Source: Clostridia bacterium
Lineage (GTDB): Bacteria > Bacillota > Clostridia > Lachnospirales > Lachnospiraceae
Reading direction: 5' to 3'
Length of the DNA: 64,000 nt
Assembly (NCBI GenBank): GCA_910574255.1
Contig: CAJTAK010000009.1
Location: 106,231 to 170,230, forward strand
The notes under the pieces were generated by a model, which did not search any database, was not told where the DNA came from, and saw nothing but the letters and a program-made list of their open reading frames with translations. A program made the position numbers and the translations under genes. This document shows, in pieces, positions 44,203-52,993 of the stretch (position 1 is its first letter; every line of letters starts with the position of its first letter).

Positions 44203-45246
44203 TTATACCAGGGCGTCACCTCTCTCCATGCTCAAATAGTAACCAATCGTTTCCACGCACCTTTTCAAAGCCTCAAATCCCTCTCCGGCCTCCTCGTTCT
44301 CGCAGAGCTTATTATCATAAAGGCTGTATTGCTTCCGACTGTTCTTTGGTGATATATTGGGCATTACCACATTGGCTCCTGCCATCAGCCCCCTTTCCCT
44401 TCCATCCGCAGATAAAGTGCCAAGGGCTGTCGTTGCCGGAAGCAGCACTGTGGGGAGCAAAATCCGAACCACGGACAGCAGCTTAAGAGTCAGCTCCATG
44501 CTGCCTGCCGGTTCCTCACAAAATCTTGTATCATGATGGGGAATAAAGGGGCCGATTCCCACCATTTCCGGCTGAAGCTCCTTTAAAAATACCAAATCCT
44601 CTGCAAGCTCCCAATATGTCTGCCCCGGACTTCCTACCATAAAACCGGCTCCTGTCTGAAACCCAAGACTTTTTAAGTTCCTAAGACACTGCTTTCTTAC
44701 AGGTAAGCTCATACACGCCGGATGCAGGCGCCCGTAATGGACTTCATCTGCCGTCTCATGGCGAAGCAGATAGCGATCTGCCCCGGCTTTACGAAGCCTG
44801 TAAAAGCTATCAATAGAACGTTCTCCAACAGATAAAGTCAGGGCGCACTCTGGATACGCCTCCTTTACCGAATGAACCAGCTGTACCAGCCGCTTATCCG
44901 TAATCCAGGGATCCTCACCCCCCTGAAGAACAAAAGTACGAAATCCCAGCCGCCAGCCATTCTCACAGCACGCAAGAATCTCTTCTGCGGAGAGACGGTA
45001 TCGCACTGCTTTCTGATTCTCCCTGTTAATCCCACAGTAATAACAGCTATTTCTACAGTAATTGGTAAATTCAATCAGTCCCCGGATATAAATCTTCTTT
45101 CCATAATACTGCTCCCGAAGCCTTACTGCCTCTGTCCTGAGATATTCCGCCGTTTCTGGTTCCTCCAGCTGCTCTAACAGCTTCCTGTATTCTTCCCTGT
45201 CATCCAACTTATGATTCCTGATAAAACGTTCCACCAGTTCCGGCAT
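44203..45246 (-). CDS. hydE: [FeFe]-hydrogenase maturation radical SAM protein HydE
   Basis: Radical S-adenosylmethionine enzyme needed, with HydF and HydG, to build the H-cluster of [FeFe]-hydrogenase. The 347-residue frame starts MPELVERFIRNHKL, 8 nt after AAGGAGG. The SAM cluster motif CRNSCYYCGI (CX3CX2C, about 69-78) is followed by YRLSAEEILACCENGWRLGFRTFVLQGGEDPWIT and, later, GAGFMVGSPGQTYWEL and GPFIPHHDTRF, all HydE-like. hydF and hydG are not nearby. It lies 140 nt downstream of thrS and may be transcribed with it. Biotin synthase-like relatives lack the HydE pattern. Confidence 0.93.
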   Translation of the reverse strand: MPELVERFIRNHKLDDREEYRKLLEQLEEPETAEYLRTEAVRLREQYYGKKIYIRGLIEFTNYCRNSCYYCGINRENQKAVRYRLSAEEILACCENGWRLGFRTFVLQGGEDPWITDKRLVQLVHSVKEAYPECALTLSVGERSIDSFYRLRKAGADRYLLRHETADEVHYGRLHPACMSLPVRKQCLRNLKSLGFQTGAGFMVGSPGQTYWELAEDLVFLKELQPEMVGIGPFIPHHDTRFCEEPAGSMELTLKLLSVVRILLPTVLLPATTALGTLSADGRERGLMAGANVVMPNISPKNSRKQYSLYDNKLCENEEAGEGFEALKRCVETIGYYLSMERGDALV

Positions 45247-45386
45247 ACCCCGTTCCTCCTTGTATCCCAGCTTTCTATCCTCTGGCCACTGCATTTTTTA
45301 TGGAAGTATTACCCACAAAAAGAGACAGAGCAACCCTGTGCATTTCTGCCCTTGGATCCCCCTGTCCTATTAAGTCCCCCTGTTCC

Positions 45387-47321
45387 TTACTTTGTATCCT
45401 CCGTCTGCTTCTGACGAACTTCTCTTGATTCTATCTCCTTCAAGATATCCTGAATAAAGGCATCCAGCTTCTTCTGGCCCTCATCTCCTGCAAAACGGCT
45501 GCGGACAGATACCAGACCTTCCTCTGCTTCCTTCTGGCCTACTACCAGCATATAAGGAACTTTCTGCATCTGGGCGCTGCGGATCTTATAACCAATCTTC
45601 TCAGCCTGACCGTCCAGCTCCACACGAATTCCTGCTGCGGTAAGTGCCTCCATTACTTTCTGTGCGTACTCCATATGCTTCTCAGAGATAGGCAGAACCT
45701 TTACTTGTACCGGAGCCAGCCAGGTGGGGAATGCGCCTGCAAAATGCTCAATCAAGATGCCGATAAACCGCTCGATAGAGCCAAAGGCTACTCTGTGAAT
45801 CATAATGGGACGATGCTTCTCTCCGTCCGCTCCGATATACTCCAGCTCAAACCGCTGGGGGAGCTGGAAATCAAGCTGAATGGTGCCGCACTGCCAGGTT
45901 CTTCCGATGGCATCTACCAGATGGAAGTCAATCTTAGGTCCATAGAATGCTCCATCCCCTTCATTTACCACGTAATCAAGGCCCAACTCATCCAGTGCAC
46001 TCCTAAGACCTTCCGTAGCCATCTCCCAGTCCTCATCGCTTCCCATGCTGTCCTCCGGTCTGGTAGACAACTCCACATGATATTCAAAACCAAAGAGGGT
46101 ATAAACCTCATTGATCAGCCTGGCTGCCGCCATAATTTCACCCTTAATCTGTTCCGGTGTCATAAAGATATGAGCATCATCCTGAGTAAAACAGCGCACA
46201 CGCATCAAACCATGGAGCTGGCCTGATTTCTCATGGCGATGTACCAGCCCAAGCTCTCCCACACGCATGGGCAGATCCCGATAGGAGCGGGGCTCCGATG
46301 CATATACCAGAATTCCGCCCGGACAGTTCATAGGCTTCACTGCATAATCCTGGTCGTCAATGATAGTGGTATACATATTATTTTTGTAATGATCCCAATG
46401 GCCGGAAGTCTCCCACAGGCTTCTGTTTAAAATAATAGGAGTGGAAACCTCCACATATCCTGCTTTCTTATGAATCTCTCTCCAGTAATCCAGAAGTGTA
46501 TTTTTAAGAGTCATTCCTTTTGGAAGAAAGAACGGGAATCCCGGCCCTGCTTCATGCATCATAAAGAGTCCAAGCTCCCTTCCAAGCTTCCGGTGGTCAC
46601 GCTTCTTTGCCTCCTCCATCATGGTCAGATAAGCCTCCAGCTCATCTTTCTTCGCAAATGCGGCAGCATAGATACGGGTCAGCATCTTATTGTGCTCATC
46701 CCCTCTCCAGTAGGCTCCTGCAATACTGGTGAGCTTATAAGCCTTTCCCACATCCTTTGTGCTTCGAAGATGAGGACCGGCACAGAGATCCGTGAATTCT
46801 CCCTGCTTATAGAAGCTGATCTCGGCATCCTCTGGCAGATCGGAAATAAGCTCTGCCTTATAAGGCTCTTCCTTCTCCTTCGCCCATGCAAGAGCCTCGT
46901 CTCTTGGCAGAGTGAAACGCTCCAGAGGAAGAGCTTCCTTTACTATCTTCTTCATCTCACCTTCAATCCGTTCCAGATCTTCAGCAGTAATGGGGGTTTC
47001 AAAATCAATATCATAATAGAATCCGTCTGCCACGGAAGGACCAATCGCCAGCTTAGCGGAGGGATACAGCCGCTTTACCGCCTGAGCCATCACATGACTT
47101 GCCGTATGGCGCAGGGCAGATAAGCCTTTCTCGTCTCTGGCTGTGAGAATACTAAGCTCACAGTCCTGTTCCACCACAGTCCTCAAATCCACTACCTGGC
47201 CATCCAATTCCCCGGCACAGGCCGCTCTTGCCAGGCCCTCGCTAATGTCAAGGGCAATCTCATACACAGATTTGCTTTCTGCATACTCCTTTACGGATCC
47301 ATCCTTTAATGTTATTTTCAT
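45387..47321 (-). CDS. thrS: Threonyl-tRNA synthetase
   Basis: Charges tRNA-Thr. The 644 residues show a TGS domain (about 1-62), the editing domain with RHTASHVMAQAVKRLYP (about 70-88) and DLCAGPHLRSTKDV, the class II core with the zinc cysteine in KPMNCPGGILVY (about 335), VGELGLVHRHEKSGQLHGLMRVRCFTQDDAHIF, and the anticodon-binding domain (PVQVKVLPISEKHMEYA). It is controlled by the T-box leader at 47536-47818 and follows a 53-residue ORF whose TGA overlaps its ATG, so both induction by uncharged tRNA and translational coupling may apply. Confidence 0.98.
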   Translation of the reverse strand: MKITLKDGSVKEYAESKSVYEIALDISEGLARAACAGELDGQVVDLRTVVEQDCELSILTARDEKGLSALRHTASHVMAQAVKRLYPSAKLAIGPSVADGFYYDIDFETPITAEDLERIEGEMKKIVKEALPLERFTLPRDEALAWAKEKEEPYKAELISDLPEDAEISFYKQGEFTDLCAGPHLRSTKDVGKAYKLTSIAGAYWRGDEHNKMLTRIYAAAFAKKDELEAYLTMMEEAKKRDHRKLGRELGLFMMHEAGPGFPFFLPKGMTLKNTLLDYWREIHKKAGYVEVSTPIILNRSLWETSGHWDHYKNNMYTTIIDDQDYAVKPMNCPGGILVYASEPRSYRDLPMRVGELGLVHRHEKSGQLHGLMRVRCFTQDDAHIFMTPEQIKGEIMAAARLINEVYTLFGFEYHVELSTRPEDSMGSDEDWEMATEGLRSALDELGLDYVVNEGDGAFYGPKIDFHLVDAIGRTWQCGTIQLDFQLPQRFELEYIGADGEKHRPIMIHRVAFGSIERFIGILIEHFAGAFPTWLAPVQVKVLPISEKHMEYAQKVMEALTAAGIRVELDGQAEKIGYKIRSAQMQKVPYMLVVGQKEAEEGLVSVRSRFAGDEGQKKLDAFIQDILKEIESREVRQKQTEDTK

Positions 47322-47479
47322 TTTTCTTCTCTCCTCTTTCTCTCTTTTTCAATCGTATTGTTATTTCCGCATGTTACGGAAATCCCTTTCTTAATGGGCG
47401 CACTGTAAAATCCAAACACCATGCCTGCAAAAAAACATGCCAGCGCCAACAAAAGCTTCTCTTTCTTCTCTGTACTCAT
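47318..47479 (-). CDS. 53-residue membrane protein between T-box and thrS
   Basis: The frame MSTEKKEKLLLALACFFAGM continues VFGFYSAPIKKGISVTCGNN and ends in a highly basic tail (NTIEKERKRREEK). AGGAG lies upstream of the ATG. One hydrophobic helix (about 9-26) and a following Lys-rich segment indicate a small membrane protein. Its TGA overlaps the thrS ATG (ATGA), so the two are likely coupled. It lies downstream of the T-box terminator, hence threonine-tRNA responsive. I know of no assigned function. A purely regulatory leader-peptide role is an alternative. Confidence 0.65.
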   Translation of the reverse strand: MSTEKKEKLLLALACFFAGMVFGFYSAPIKKGISVTCGNNNTIEKERKRREEK

Positions 47480-47535
47480 ACTGCAATTCTCCTTTCTTCA
47501 CACCATTTTCCTCCATTTGCACATGTTCACTGCGC

Positions 47536-47818
47536 AAAAAAAGTCCCTCTCTGCCATGCTAGACAGAAAGGGACGACAAATTCTAATCGCGGTTCCACCC
47601 TACTTGTTTTAATCCTCAATTACTCTAAAACCACTCATTGGACGATAACGGAGTCACCGGGCCGGATTGGGGCCGCTCAGAGGTAGTTTTCGGTACGGAC
47701 TATACTGCTTTCCAGTCCTCTGCTTCCCGATGAGGATGCTTCCAGCATACACATCCCTCTCTGGCATCTTCCACAGCCTACTCGTCTCTTCTACGCATTT
47801 GTCTATGTGCTTTTCCAT
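47536..47818 (-). ncRNA. T-box leader (threonine) of thrS
   Basis: The conserved T-box sequence AGGGTGGAACCGCGA is at 47587-47601 on minus. It is followed by the terminator GTCCCT...AGGGAC (47543-47574) and a run of seven T. Stem I has the AGAGAG motif (about 47756-47761), the GCTGGAAGC distal region and an AGTA loop-E strand. The triplet ACC followed by GAA at 47692-47694 is a good candidate specifier for threonine. Uncharged tRNA-Thr should stabilise the antiterminator and switch thrS on. Confidence 0.92.
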
Positions 47819-47824
47819 AGGCTT

Positions 47825-47852
47825 ATTATAGCATTGGAAATTGGTTTGTCAA
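47825..47852 (-). promoter_or_regulatory. Promoter of the thrS T-box transcript
   Basis: Minus-strand TTGACA (47847-47852), 16-nt spacer, TATAAT (47825-47830). Both hexamers are exact consensus; the transcript would start near 47818. Confidence 0.85.
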
Positions 47853-47911
47853 CCAAAAACTGCATTTACTAAATATAGGTCTATTACTATATTGGCTGGT
47901 TCTGAACAGTA

Positions 47912-48961
47912 CTAATCGACAAACACCGAATTATACCGATCAATACACTGGCCAAGCACATACGAAAAATGCCCCAGAGATCCCAACGGCGCACCCGAAC
48001 CGCTCATATCCGGAAGCTGTCCACTCTCCGTCTGCTTCATCACCCACTCAAGGGCTGACACCAGACCATCCAAAAGACCATCAAAGGGACGAGAATTGGA
48101 CAGAGATTCTTTGATCAGCTGATCATTATCTGCTGTAGCTGCATCAAAATCAGCTACCACTGCCACCAGTTCATCATATAACTCCCGAATTTCCGTAAGA
48201 TCCAGATCCGTAAGATTTTCATCACTGACGCCCTGATCATAAGCTACATTTAAAACTTCCCTTCCAATGGAAATTGCCCTGCTGGCATTGTAGATGATAA
48301 GATTTCCCTCTTCCTTCATCTGCTGCTCTTCCTCTTCAATCCGGGCAGTACCCATTTCATCAATGGCATCCATGAATGCATAACCAAGGTCTGCAAATGC
48401 ATCTGCATTGGCATAAATAATCGCATGATACTCCTTTGCCTTCTGATATTGATTATCCGCAAAATCGTGGCTGCTGCTGATATCAGAGAAAGTCTCCATC
48501 AAAGCCCAAAGAGGGTCCGCCATCTCTTTCACCAGCTCGTCCATCTCCCCATAATCCGGATCCATATCAGCAAGCATCAGACAGTCTTCCAATGTATCTG
48601 TATTCTTCCCGTAGACACGATAACCATAGGTAAGTCCCGTATCCGGCAGCAGGGAAAACTCTTCTGCATAGTCCACAACCTCATAATAGTAATTAATGGA
48701 ATCCATAATTTCCACAATATCATTGTTCAGTTCCACATAGTAATTATACTTGATCAGATCCATCTGCTCTGGAGGAATCTCATCCTCCTCCGTTGATTCT
48801 GACTCTGCTTCTGACTCTGCTTCTGCCCCTGCAAAAGTCTCCTGCTCCGGCTGCTCCGGCTTTGTTTTTTCTGGTTCCTCAACCTTTTTGCCGCAGCCTG
48901 ACAGTACAAACACAAAAATAAGCAGCACTGCTATCAGCTTTGTCAAACGGTTACTTTTCAT
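47912..48961 (-). CDS. DUF3829-type lipoprotein
   Basis: Predicted surface lipoprotein: signal peptide and lipobox VLSGC with the lipid-bearing cysteine at residue 23, then an acidic, low-complexity linker (EAESEAESES, about 45-65). A helical domain follows (about 70-349) with repeated motifs such as YNYYVELNNDIVEIMDSINYYYE and LGYAFMDAIDEMG, the pattern of DUF3829/YiiG proteins. Function unknown; such proteins are common in Clostridia as single genes. A family B repeat and promoter lie upstream, and the thrS promoter downstream. Confidence 0.85.
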   Translation of the reverse strand: MKSNRLTKLIAVLLIFVFVLSGCGKKVEEPEKTKPEQPEQETFAGAEAESEAESESTEEDEIPPEQMDLIKYNYYVELNNDIVEIMDSINYYYEVVDYAEEFSLLPDTGLTYGYRVYGKNTDTLEDCLMLADMDPDYGEMDELVKEMADPLWALMETFSDISSSHDFADNQYQKAKEYHAIIYANADAFADLGYAFMDAIDEMGTARIEEEEQQMKEEGNLIIYNASRAISIGREVLNVAYDQGVSDENLTDLDLTEIRELYDELVAVVADFDAATADNDQLIKESLSNSRPFDGLLDGLVSALEWVMKQTESGQLPDMSGSGAPLGSLGHFSYVLGQCIDRYNSVFVD

Positions 48962-48968
48962 AATTTAC

Positions 48969-49090
48969 ATACCTCCTATCTTAAGTTGCTACGCAACGGT
49001 ACTAAAGGGTAAAGTCACTTCGGCACACCTGTGACTTTACCGTCCAGCATAAAATATTTCTTAAAACACTTGACATTTCTTAGCTGGACT
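48969..49090 (-). repeat. Family B structured leader repeat before the DUF3829 lipoprotein
   Basis: On minus: GTCCAGC...GCTGGAC around a 35-nt A/T-rich loop, then GGTAAAGTCAC/GTGACTTTACC hairpin, then GTTGCGTAGCAAC and ACTTAAGATAGGAGG. Outside it, CTTATGTAG on the 5' side resembles CTTAAGATAG on the 3' side. It differs from the purD copy by lack of the inner stem. Confidence 0.8.
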
Positions 49091-49119
49091 ACATAAGATA
49101 AAAATTAAAAGATAAATGT

Positions 49120-49148
49120 ATTATACCAAAAACAGAACAATTTGTATA
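49120..49148 (-). promoter_or_regulatory. Promoter of the DUF3829 lipoprotein gene
   Basis: Minus-strand TATACA (49143-49148), 17-nt spacer, TATAAT (49120-49125). Transcription would begin upstream of the family B repeat, so that repeat is a transcribed 5' leader. Confidence 0.6.
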
Positions 49149-49186
49149 GTTGAGTTTCACCTTTGCTTTCATATATTCCTGTAATT

Positions 49187-50035
49187 CTATTTTGCAAAAA
49201 ACGCTACTGCAATGGCCCCTGGCCCTATATGTGTGCCAATGGTGCTTCCAATACAATAAGACGGAATATGATCCAGTTCATCTTCCCAGAGACTTGCGCT
49301 GTCCTTTAAATATTTCTGCAGCAGGCTGTCATCCATTCCGGAGTATGCCGTAGCATAAGGCATCTGAAAATCTATGCCGCCGGATTTTTCAATCAACTGT
49401 ATCAAAAGGTTATTGCCCTTTTTAGAGCCCATAGCCTTTCCAATCATCTTCACTTCTCCATCCATAATTGCAATTACTGGTTTTATCTGAAGAATTGCCC
49501 CTGACATAGCGGTAACTGCCGAGATCCTTCCGCCCTTCTGAAGATACTCCAAAGTACCGAGCAATGCCATAAGCTTAATCCTGTGTCTTGCATCCTCCAG
49601 CTTCTCCACCAGCTCCTTTGCAGAAGCTCCGTCTTTTAACAGACGAACAGCATACTGAATCAAAATCCGCTCTCCGAGGCTTGCATTTAAACTGTCTACC
49701 ACAAAAACCTTCCCTGGAAAAGAACCTGCTGCCGCTGCGGCACCTGCATAGGTTCCGGAAAGCTTTGAAGATAAGGTGACAGCCACCACATCACTGCCAT
49801 CCGCCGTAAGCTCCGAAAAACATTCTTCAAACTGAAACATATTGATCTGGCTTGTAGTGGGAAGCTCATCGCTCTCAATCAATTTTTCAAAAAAATCCCT
49901 GCCGGACAGATCCACGCCATCCATATAGGTCTTATCACCGAACAAAATTGACATGGAAATCATATGGATCCCAAGTTTTTCTGCTTCTTTCTTGCCAATG
50001 TCTGATGACGAATCAATTACCAGCTTTACTGCCAT
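49187..50035 (-). CDS. DegV family fatty-acid-binding protein
   Basis: Binds a fatty acid in a deep cleft; in Firmicutes such FakB-like proteins present fatty acids to the kinase FakA. The 282 residues show the N-terminal KLVIDSSSDIGKKEAEKLGI, the glycine/serine ligand-binding region VTLSSKLSGTYAGAAAAA (about 80-97) and the C-terminal CIGSTIGTHIGPGAIAVAF. The ATG lies 9 nt after AGGAGG. A family A half copy (50058-50073) precedes it. It lies close to, though not in, the fatty acid synthesis operon; a functional link is inference. No fakA nearby. Confidence 0.92.
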   Translation of the reverse strand: MAVKLVIDSSSDIGKKEAEKLGIHMISMSILFGDKTYMDGVDLSGRDFFEKLIESDELPTTSQINMFQFEECFSELTADGSDVVAVTLSSKLSGTYAGAAAAAGSFPGKVFVVDSLNASLGERILIQYAVRLLKDGASAKELVEKLEDARHRIKLMALLGTLEYLQKGGRISAVTAMSGAILQIKPVIAIMDGEVKMIGKAMGSKKGNNLLIQLIEKSGGIDFQMPYATAYSGMDDSLLQKYLKDSASLWEDELDHIPSYCIGSTIGTHIGPGAIAVAFFAK

Positions 50036-50057
50036 AAAGTCTGCCTCCTAGTATTAT

Positions 50058-50073
50058 GAATTCCGCAATATCC
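50058..50073 (-). repeat. Family A half copy before the degV-type gene
   Basis: Minus-strand GGGATATTGCGGAATT, then CATAATACTAGGAGG. It keeps only the 3' arm and end of the repeat, without a full copy. Confidence 0.55.
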
Positions 50074-50135
50074 CTTTAACTCCAATCACTTCTGTCTCTT
50101 TATTTTTCAGTTCTATTCACAGATAACTGCTTGCT

Positions 50136-51041
50136 TTACGAAAATTGAAAATTTTCCACTTCCCTCAATACCGGAATAGACGGAGACGCACCCTGTCTGG
50201 TTACTGCTATGGCAGAAGCCTTGGATGCCATATCCATCGCTTCACCTGCAGAAAGCCCTCTTAAAATTCCTCCGATAAAATATCCGGTAAAAGTATCCCC
50301 GGCCGCTGTAGTATCCACAGCTTCCACTTTGTAGGAGGGCTGCAAAAAGCTTTCATTCTGATCCATATACATTGCTCCCTCTTTGCCCAGAGTCAATACA
50401 ATCACTGCTTTTGGAAAACATTCCATCAGCGCCCTGCCAAGCTTTTCTTTATCAAAGCCTTCTTTTACATCCTGCCCCAGGATCTGTCCTGCTTCAATCT
50501 CATTGAGCATAAAATAATCCACATATTCCAGCGGCAGCTTCCGGATCTTCTCATTCATCGGCGAAGGGTTAAGCACAATCTTAAGGCCATTTTTATGAGC
50601 CTGCTCCACAATATAGGCCAATTCATTGATCTCATTCTGCAGCACAATGAAATCACCTTTCTGGCAGCGGCTCATAACTGCATCAACCTGCTCCCTTGTA
50701 ATGGCCTGGTTTGCACCGCCGTAGAGAAGAATACAGTTATCCCCTTCCCTGTCATTCTGGATAATCGCATTTCCGCTTCTTATCTCATCCAGAACAGCCA
50801 CACATTCCGTATTAACTCCTGCTTCCTCCATCTGCTTTAACAGAAACCTTCCGTCTTCCCCGATAGAACCTGCATGCCAGGTTTCCACCCCTGCCTTAGC
50901 CAGTGCAATGGATTGATTCAATCCCTTTCCTCCGCTGAAGACCTGAAGGAAATCGGAAGAAATTGTCTCTCCCTTTTTTACGAAATGATCTACCTTATAT
51001 GTATAATCAATATTTAGTGATCCAAAACATAATACCTTCAT
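50136..51041 (-). CDS. PfkB-family sugar kinase (ribokinase-like)
   Basis: ATP-dependent carbohydrate kinase. The chosen ATG (301 residues, MKVLCFGSLNIDYTYKVDHF) follows AAAGGGG; a GTG three codons upstream is worse. The family substrate motif FSGGKGLNQSIALAKAG (about 36-52) and the catalytic signature DTTAAGDTFTGYFIGG (about 244-259) with its Asp are present. Substrate cannot be read from the sequence; ribokinase-like is the nearest general class. It lies between degV and the TetR gene. Confidence 0.9.
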   Translation of the reverse strand: MKVLCFGSLNIDYTYKVDHFVKKGETISSDFLQVFSGGKGLNQSIALAKAGVETWHAGSIGEDGRFLLKQMEEAGVNTECVAVLDEIRSGNAIIQNDREGDNCILLYGGANQAITREQVDAVMSRCQKGDFIVLQNEINELAYIVEQAHKNGLKIVLNPSPMNEKIRKLPLEYVDYFMLNEIEAGQILGQDVKEGFDKEKLGRALMECFPKAVIVLTLGKEGAMYMDQNESFLQPSYKVEAVDTTAAGDTFTGYFIGGILRGLSAGEAMDMASKASAIAVTRQGASPSIPVLREVENFQFS

Positions 51042-51108
51042 TCTCTGCACCCCTTTCTTTTATGATTAGAATAACATCAATTTATAAAGTTATCAATCAT
51101 TTGTATAC

Positions 51109-51678
51109 TTACATTTTGTTTTTCACTTCGTCTTTCCCGGGATCGGCTACGCTGTTTGCAACCATTCGGGCAATTTCTTCTGCTGATTCCTGTTTGCCAT
51201 CCTGTTCCCACATAATAAAAATGTTCAGCAATGCTCCCCCATAGAAATAAAGCTCATAGATAGGAATTTTGTAGCGGGGCTGGATTCTATTTTTCATATA
51301 AGCATTCATTGCATCTATGACAATATAATAGAGCTTTGCATCCACCAGTTTTAAGATAAAACCGGCATATTGATCAAAATATTTGAGAGCATGAACAATG
51401 CTGGTTATATCATGGAATTTTCCGATTTTCTCCTTCTCGGAAATACATTCCCGTATGTAACCAGCAACTATCTCATGAAAAAAATCCGCCAGAGCATCCT
51501 CCTTTGTCTCATAATAATGATAAAAAGTCATTCTGGATACTCCGGCTCTTTTCACAATATCCGATATGCGGATGTCCTTGTATTCCTTCTTATCCATAAG
51601 AGCAAATATAGCCTCGCCTATGCACACTCTGGTAAATCTTGTCCTTTTATTATAATTTTTGGAAAATAGATCCGCCAT
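51109..51678 (-). CDS. TetR-family transcriptional regulator
   Basis: DNA-binding repressor with an N-terminal helix-turn-helix (about 28-60: IRISDIVKRAGVSRMTFYHYYETKEDALADFF) and a ligand domain with a small membrane-like helical bundle (FYGGALLNIFIMWEQDG). The start MADLFSKNYNK lies 7 nt after AAAGGAG; an upstream ATG is less likely. The protein has 189 residues. Its position just after the FabK-like oxidoreductase at the end of the fatty acid locus makes lipid control a reasonable guess, but the family is diverse. A candidate -10/operator region with inverted repeats lies at about 51750-51790. Confidence 0.88.
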   Translation of the reverse strand: MADLFSKNYNKRTRFTRVCIGEAIFALMDKKEYKDIRISDIVKRAGVSRMTFYHYYETKEDALADFFHEIVAGYIRECISEKEKIGKFHDITSIVHALKYFDQYAGFILKLVDAKLYYIVIDAMNAYMKNRIQPRYKIPIYELYFYGGALLNIFIMWEQDGKQESAEEIARMVANSVADPGKDEVKNKM

Positions 51679-51799
51679 CCTTCTGCTCCTTTCCCGAATA
51701 ATATATCCATGGGGCATGGGGCATCCCTGAACTTAGTTTTCCGCTATGCAAAAAAGGGTACTTTCATAGTAACATAGTTTTTTTAAATAGGAAAGAATT

Positions 51800-52921
51800 T
51801 CAGTCAAATAATTCCTCCATAACGCTTTTCACAGTCTCTATTTTATGAATTTTATAAGCATCCCCGCCGCAGAACAGAAGTCCCTTATCCGTCTCTCCCT
51901 TTGCCGCATGGATTAGGGCTTCCGTTATGCAGTAGGGAATTTCTGCCGGCCTGCATTTTTTCAGACAGCCACGGCATTTCCCGGGCGGAATCCGTTCTCC
52001 TTTTTTGATACGCTCCAAAAAGGAATTGCGGATGGCACGTCCCGGCATTCCCACAGGGCTTTTCACCAGAACAATATCTTCCTCCTTGGCCTCTATGTAA
52101 GCTTTTTTATAATTCTCATGGGCATCACATTCCTCGGTAGCCACAAATCTGCTTGCTGCTTGAACGGCATCCGCTCCCATAGCGAAAGCTGCCTCTGCCT
52201 GCTGCCTGTCACTGATGCCGCCGCCCAGAACTATGGGAATCTTTTTTGCAAACTGTTCCTCGTATTCCCGGACCTTACTTATAATCTTTTCTATCTCTTT
52301 CCCGTAGGCCCCAAAAGCACCCTGGGATTTATCTCTCCCGGATTGGGACACGCTACGGCTGCTGCGGGAAATCTCCGGAGAAAATTCTTCCAGCTGTTCC
52401 CTGGTAAAGCCCAGATGTCCCCCTGCCCTTGGTCCCTCTATTACCAGAAAATCAGGAATCCGGTTGAACTTTTTTGCCCAGTACCGGAGGATTACCTGAG
52501 CCGATTTTTCCGTGGAAACAATGGGGGCAATTTTTATGGAATAGGATTTCACAAGATCGGGAAGATCTACGGGAAGCCCTGCACCGGATACAATGAAATC
52601 AGCTCCGATTTTCGCCGCCTGCTTTACATATTCTCTGTAATGGTTCATGGCTGCCATAACATTGAAGCCAACTACGCCACCCGAAGCGACCTCTCTGGCC
52701 TTCTTTAGCTCCTGTTCCATGGCCCGCAGATTGGCTTTTAAGGGATTTTCTTCAAAATCCTTCTCCATAAATCCAATCTGAGCCGCAGAGATGGTGCCTG
52801 CACCGCCTTCCCGTGCCACGGCTCCCGCCAGCCCGGACAAGCTGATGCCGATTCCCATTCCCCCCTGAAAAATAGGTTTTCTCAGGGTTAAATCTCCGAT
52901 TCTTAAAGACCTTGCTGCCAT
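51800..52921 (-). CDS. FMN-dependent nitronate monooxygenase/FabK-like oxidoreductase with Cys cluster
   Basis: TIM-barrel flavoprotein of the nitronate monooxygenase/enoyl-ACP reductase II superfamily. The 373 residues contain PIFQGGMGIGISLSGLAGAVAREGGAG, VEGPRAGGHLGFT, and GGGISDRQQAEAAFAMGADAVQAASRF. Unlike the true FabK at 60330, it has a C-terminal cysteine group CRGCLKKCRPAEIPYC (CX2CX3CX7C) that could hold an iron-sulfur cluster or zinc. It lies 72 nt after accDA in the same direction and may be the last gene of the fatty acid operon. Enzyme activity (FabK paralogue or alkyl nitronate oxidase) is undetermined. Confidence 0.82.
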   Translation of the reverse strand: MAARSLRIGDLTLRKPIFQGGMGIGISLSGLAGAVAREGGAGTISAAQIGFMEKDFEENPLKANLRAMEQELKKAREVASGGVVGFNVMAAMNHYREYVKQAAKIGADFIVSGAGLPVDLPDLVKSYSIKIAPIVSTEKSAQVILRYWAKKFNRIPDFLVIEGPRAGGHLGFTREQLEEFSPEISRSSRSVSQSGRDKSQGAFGAYGKEIEKIISKVREYEEQFAKKIPIVLGGGISDRQQAEAAFAMGADAVQAASRFVATEECDAHENYKKAYIEAKEEDIVLVKSPVGMPGRAIRNSFLERIKKGERIPPGKCRGCLKKCRPAEIPYCITEALIHAAKGETDKGLLFCGGDAYKIHKIETVKSVMEELFD

Positions 52922-52993
52922 ATTTTTCTCCCTATTCTTTCAATAGAACCCATACTCTATACTCCTGCTGAAAAAAACAGGATATGTTTCTTC

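Noticed and set aside
45310..45386. Two copies of an ACAGGGGGA motif downstream of thrS
   Set aside because: Short, G-rich and not palindromic; probably chance similarity.
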